This document shows, piece after piece, positions 44,537-51,257 of a stretch of DNA of 64,000 bases. A program made the translations under genes and the position numbers. The notes beneath the pieces are model-generated. The model was not told the origin of the DNA, did no database searches, and worked only from the letters and a program-made list of their open reading frames with translations. Source of the DNA: Sorex araneus (lineage: Eukaryota > Chordata > Mammalia > Eulipotyphla > Soricidae); assembly GCF_027595985.1 (NCBI RefSeq), contig NC_073303.1:25844565-25908564 (forward strand), in the 5' to 3' direction. Each line of letters opens with the position of its first letter. Position 1 is the stretch's first letter.

Positions 44537-47500
44537 AGAGAAGAGAAGAGAAAGGAAGAAAGAAAGAAAGAAAGAGAGGAAGAGAGGAAGAGAGAAAGAG
44601 GAAGAAAGAAAACGTTGTTGATATACTGTTGGGCCAAGGAAGGGTTCAAAGTTTGTAAGAGTCAAACCCTAGAATGTAACACTCCTCTGTGTGAATCCCT
44701 AACAGCCCCTGGGATTCACAACCATCAATGCCCATAAAGGATGGCAAAGACCATGCCCTCACCCTGAGCTACAACTTGCCCCTGTGAGCAGTATGGCTGT
44801 CACTGAAGGTAAGCCTTACTGATGTATGTCTGGAAACCATATCACCATATCTTGTTTTAAACATAAGTAAAAACTATCCTTACTCTTGCTGATCTTTTTT
44901 TTTTTTTGCTTTTTTTTGGGGGGTCACACCCAGCGATGCTCAGGGGTTACTCCTGGCTTTGCACTCAGGAATTACTCCTGGCGTGCTTGGGGGACCATAT
45001 GGGATGCTGGGGATTGAACCCGGGTCGGCCGAGTGCAAGGCAAACGCCCTACCCACTGTGCTATCACTCCGGCCCTTTTTTTTTTTTTTTTTTTGGGATC
45101 ATACCTGGTGATGCTCAGGGGTTACTCCTGGCTCTGCACTTAGGAATCACTCCTGGCGGTGCTTGGGGTATCATATGGGATGCTGGGGACCGAACCCAGG
45201 TCAGTTGGTGCAAGGCAAATGCCCTACCCACTGTACTATTGCTCCGGCCCAATCTTGCTGATCTTCAGTGACACTTTGGGATGTAGTTTTAGGGTACAAA
45301 TGTAACCTCAGTCTTTGGATCAATTGTCGAATGCATTAAGAATCCTGTGATCCCTTGGACCATCGTGATGAAATAAACTTCCATCCTACTCCTCTTTTGT
45401 GTTTTGACTGTCTCATTGTGTTAAGAGAAATTCGGGAGAACACTAGGGCTCCCGTGAGGGGTCTCACCAGGCAGATGTTCTTTCTCTCACAGTCCCACCT
45501 ACTGAGGAATTCTCAGCTCATTCCACCGGCACTTTTTTTTTTTTTATCTCACTCCTGGGGGGATGGGGGTGGGAGATGGAACCCGGGTCCTCATCCAGCC
45601 AGGAACTGTCTCAGGAGTCCCACCTCTGCCCCTCCAGAGACATTCCTGCTGTGTCTGCACAGTCTCACTCCTTGTTCTAGGCACTTGGAAGACTGAGAGA
45701 TGCCTCAAGACCAAATCCTGGGCCTCCTTAAGTTTCCCTTTTTTTTTTTTTGCCACATCCTACCATATTGTTGCGGGATCCGGGATAGGGACCTTCCCTC
45801 CTGGACTCTCTCCAGTTCCCCAGGTTTACTCTAATGGAAAATCATAGTTACCACAACTGAGCCTCTTCTGTCCTGAGTATAAACTATTTTCTGCATCATC
45901 TTACTCATTTCCCATGCAACCCTCCCGGGCAGGCATTATTAGATCCACTTTAGGGAGAAACGGAAACTCTTCGAGTCCAAGGTTTACCCACGTCCTACTG
46001 GCCGCGGCGGGGGTGGGGCGTGCTGTGTAGGCCTGTGACTGCCCATAGTGACGACTCATGCCTGAAGTGACACAATGCACAGACCCTTGGAGGATTTGGA
46101 GTGTTTCCTTTTTTCCTTTTGGTGTTTGGGCAACACCTGGCGAATGTGCAGAGATTATCCTGGCTCTGCACTAAGGAATCACTTCTAGTGGTTCAGAGGA
46201 CTTAAAGGGATGCTGGGGATCAAACCTGGGAGGGCTGTGTGCAAGGCAAGCATCCTCCCCACTGTATTATCTCTCGGGCCCAAGGAGGATAGTTCTTCAA
46301 ATGTACACTAACAAGTGTTGGCAAGAATGTGGGGAAATAGGGGGCCTCACACACCGCCCCTCTCACACTGAGAATCTCAGTCCCTGTGGAAAACAGGTGA
46401 GCCCTGGACAGAAGTGTGGCTCAGGAGGGCACAAGCCTTACATGTATGAGGACCTGAGTTCCATCTCTGACACCACAAAAAAAAAAGCAAGCAAGCAAAC
46501 AAACAAACAAGCAAAAAATCATCTGCCTGACCATCCCTCAGGAAATCAAGCATAGAACTACCTTATGATGGGGACAGGAGAGATAGCGCAGTGGCTAGGG
46601 CATTTGCCTTGTACACAGCCGACTTGAGTTCAATCCCCGGCATCCCATATGGTCCCCAGAACACTTCCAGGAATGATTCCTGAGCACAGAGCCAGGAGTA
46701 ACCTCTCAGCAATGCCAGATGTGGCCCAAGGAACAAAACCCAACAACAACAACCAAAAAAAAAAACCTCCCCCAAACACCCCCCACAAAAAAATAAGGAA
46801 TTACCATATGATATAGGAATTGTACTCCTAGATATTTATATACCCAGGAGGAACAAAGGCACATATTCATCCAGAAACTTGAGCATCAATAGCAGCATTA
46901 TTTATAGTAGCAAAAAAAAAAAAAAAGAAAGAAAGAAAAAAAGAAAGGAAGAAAGAAAGAAAGAGAGAAAGAAGGAAAGAAAGAAAAAAAATTTTCTTTT
47001 AAGAAATGAATAAACAAAACGTGGTGTCTATGGAGACAGTGGAATGCTTATGGCTGTAAGAGGGAACGAAGGGGCCAGAGAGAGTGCAGCAAGTAGGTCC
47101 TTGCCTTGCATGCAGTGGACCTAGGTTCAATCCCCGGTACCACACGTGTTGCCCAGAGCACTGCCAGGAGTGATCCTTGAGCACAGAGCTAGGAGTAAGC
47201 CCTCAGCACAACCAAGTGTGGCTCCCAAACAAACAAAAATAATAATAGAAGGAATGAATCTGGGCCGGTAAGATCACTCAACAGGCTGGAGCATAATTTG
47301 TTTGTTTGTTTGGGGGTCACATTCAGTGGTGCTCAGGGGTTACTCCTGGCTCTGCACTTAAGGAACACTCTGGCAGGCTCAGGGGGCTGTATAGAATGTG
47401 GGGGATCGAACCCGGGTCGGCAAGCACCAACCGATCTCTTTGGAGGAACAATAATTCTTTGCATGTAGGAGGCCTATGTTCAAACCCCAGTACCATATAT

Positions 47501-49965
47501 AATTCCTCCATGCACCATGAGATTTGGCCCCCCAAAAAAACTAAACAGTAAACACCCCAAAGCAATGTGTGTGATGTATAAGTGATGCTGTATACATCAA
47601 ATAAAACAGTGCATGAAACTTGCCCTCTACCCATACCAGTCAGTGACACTAAGGGCGTCACATGTTGTGCAACCGTAAGCTTTACCTATTTTCAAAACTT
47701 TTTCACCATCCCGAGCAGAAATTCTCTACCTGTTAAGCAATAACTCCTCCTCCCCAGCCCTCCCAGCCCCGAGTCACCTTCACTTTCTCTCTCTGCACTT
47801 TTGCCTCTTCTTGACACCTCACAGAAGCAGGATCCTAGCTTTGTCCTGCTCTTCCCAAGTTCTTTCATATAATATTCTTGCTTTGTTTTGCTCGGGACCC
47901 TGCCTGGCAGTGCTCAGGGACGACTCCTGGCTCTGAGCTCGGGGAGTGCTGCCAGGGGTGCTTGGGGGACCGTGTGGTGCTGGGAATCGAACCCAGTCTC
48001 CCCCAGGGAAAGCCTGCTTTCAGCCCCTCACATAAGGTGCACTTAGGATCAAGTGCTCAACATTCACTCATCCTGTAGGGGATCAATGCTTCATTTCTTT
48101 CTCTTCCTTCCTTCCTTCCTTTCTTCCTTCCTTCCTTCCTTCCTTCCTTCCTTCCTTCCTTCCTTCCTTCCTTCCTTCCTTCCTTCCTTCCTTCCTTCCT
48201 TCCTTCCTTCCTTTTTTGTTTTGGCCTGCTCTCAAGGATCACTCCTGGCAGACTTGAGGGACCAGATAGGATGCCGGGGATTGAACCCGGGTCAGCCACA
48301 TGCAAAGCAAGTCCCTTACCCCCTGCACTATTTCTCTAGCCCTATGAATACCTCTTTTGCTATAATTTTTAAAACTGCTGTCAGCTTCTAAAACGGACAG
48401 AACCAAGGAACAGAACCGAAGGTGAAGGCTGTGGAGAAGGAATGGGGAGAGAAAATTGCCAACGAGGATGGAATTAAAGTGAAAGAGAGGGGCTGGAGCC
48501 ATAGCACAGCGGGTAGGGCATTTGCCTTGCATGTGGCCGACCCAGGTTCGATTCTCAGCATCCCATATGGTCCCCTGAGCACCACCAGGAGTAATTCCTG
48601 AGTGCAGAGCCAGGAGTAACCCCTGAGCATCGCTAGGTGTGACCCAAAAAGCAAAAAAAAAAAAAAAAAAAAGTAAAAGTAAAGTGAAAGAGAAAGACAT
48701 TTAAAGAGTCTTCCCTGCTATCACACGTGCTTTTTGCTATGTAATATGAGATTTAAGACATTTTCCCTCTGAAATCTTTAGCAAAGTCCACACGATTCAC
48801 CAATCATTTTCCATAGTTGATGAACAGTTTTGCGATTTTTTTCCTGCTTGTCTGTATTTTTGTGGCCCAGACCTGGCAGTGCCCGGAGTCACTCCAGTCA
48901 CACACAGTACTCGGGGATTAAACCCAGGGCTGTGCTTGCCAGGCCTAGGCTCAGCCCTCTGAGCCTCTCCCGGGCCCCTTCCGCTGGAGTCTGCCAGACT
49001 TGCTGATACAAACGCGAACAGCCCCGCGGCCCCAGAGCTCTTCAAATCACACACACTCAGCAGGAGTTTCTCAGTGGCTCACCCACCTCGGCCTTCTCCC
49101 TGACCCGCAGTGTGCCCCGTGACATCCCCTGAGACCCCTCACCTCCACACAGCAGTGCGCATCCAGTGGGATCGTGCCTCTCTTCTCCTTGCATTCTTCA
49201 CTCCCGAAGTAGCAGAGGGAGCTGGGCTGCAGCTGGAACCAGCGCTCTGTCCAGTTCCTCCTCAGGTGCCCGCGCTTCCACAGGTAGCCCTGGCGGCCAG
49301 AGCACAGTCAGAGGCAGGACAGCAGTGTTCCCCCGCCCCCCACCCACAGACACACAGACACACACACTCTCACATGCACACAGACACACTCACACTCACA
49401 TGCACACAGACTCACACACTCACATGCACACAGACACACTCACATACACACACATAAACACAGACACATTCACATGCACACAAACACTCACATGCACACT
49501 CACAGACACACAGACACACACTCACATGCACACACAGACACACCAGAATCACACACTTCACATGCACACACACACACTCACACACTCACATGCACACATA
49601 CTCATATGCACACACAGACACACTCACGTGCACACACTCACAGATGCAAATGCACACACACTCACATGCGCACACACACTCACATGCACACATACACTCG
49701 CAGATTCACATGCGCAAACACACGCACTCGTACACACTAGACATACACTCACATGCACACACAGATACACACACACACTCACACTCACATGCACACACAC
49801 CCACATACACACAGACACACACTCACATGCACACACAGATACACACACTCACACTCACATGCACACACACCCAGATACACACACAGACACACACACTCAC
49901 ACACATCAGACACACACACCCATATGCTCACATACAGACACATACAGATACACACACTCACATAC

Positions 49966-50042
<77 letters not shown>

Positions 50043-51207
50043 TCTCTGGCCTCCCCCGGGGCCTGACCTGCTTCAGCACATCCTGGATGAGCTCCTGGTA
50101 GACCTCGTGGATGGCCATGCTGAGGGTGTCGCGCCCCACGCCTCGGAGACAGCGGCCGGAGTTGAAGAGCTCCAGGAGCTGCCACACGCTCACGCCCCCT
50201 GCGGTCTGGGCGGCCTGAGCCTCCTGGGCCAGCAGCTCCTCCAGCTCGCCCGGGCCCACCTCCAGGCTCATGCTGCCCTGGACCTTCTTCAGCAGGTATT
50301 CGACCTGGGGGCGGGGGGGGGGGGGAACCCGTGACCGGTGCGGCCAGCGCCAGGCGACAGCCGTCTGGGGGAGGGGCTCAGGGGGGGCTTTGCAGCACAC
50401 CGGCTGCTGGCCCTGACCAGGGCTGAGATTTGGGGTGGGGGCTCCAACCTGCACCCCACACACCCTCTACCCTGGGAGGGAGGGGGAGGGAGGCCCCATA
50501 AAGGGAGGGATGATCCAACAACTGAGCTGGGGGGTTGGGGACTGGGGAGGGAGGCGGGGACACCCCGTTGGCCACAGCACTGAGGTGGGGTGCAGGAGAA
50601 GCCGTTTTGGGCATTGTGGCGTATTGAGTTGGAAACCCAGGATCTCAACCGATAGCAGTTGTTTTGTTTGTTTTGTTTCAGGGCCATCCCCAGTAGTTCT
50701 TAGGGGTTATTCCTGGCTCTGTACTCAGGACTCAGTCGGTGGGTGCTGAGGAGCAAGCCTGGGGGCGGGGCTGCACACAAGGCAGGTGCCCTACCGGCTG
50801 GACGGTAGCTCCGGCCCCACAATCCATAGGAATTTTTTTTTTTGGGGGGTGGCTCAAACCCAGTGATGCTCAGGGCTTACTCTGGCTCTGCACTCAGGAA
50901 TAACTCCTGGCGGTGCTTGGGGGACCATATGGGAAGCCGGAAATCGAACCCAGGTTGGTTGTGTGCAAGGCAAATGCCCTACCCGCTGTACTATTGCTCC
51001 AGCCCCCTCAATAGAAATTTTAAAAATAAATAAAACAGAGGTCAGAGCAAGAGTACAGTGGTCCGGGCACTTGCCTTGTATGTAACCAACCCAGATTCCA
51101 TCCCTGGCATCCCATAGAGTTCCCCGAGCACCGTCAGGAGTAATTCCTGAGTGCAGAGCCAGAAGTAACTAACCCCTGAGTGTCACTAGGTGTGGCCCCC
51201 AAACCCA

Positions 51208-51257
<50 letters not shown>

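Noticed and set aside
49166-50101. 311-codon Thr/His-rich open frame
   Set aside because: Translation of the CA-rich array in DEF6 intron 4; it runs into exon 4 on the wrong strand.
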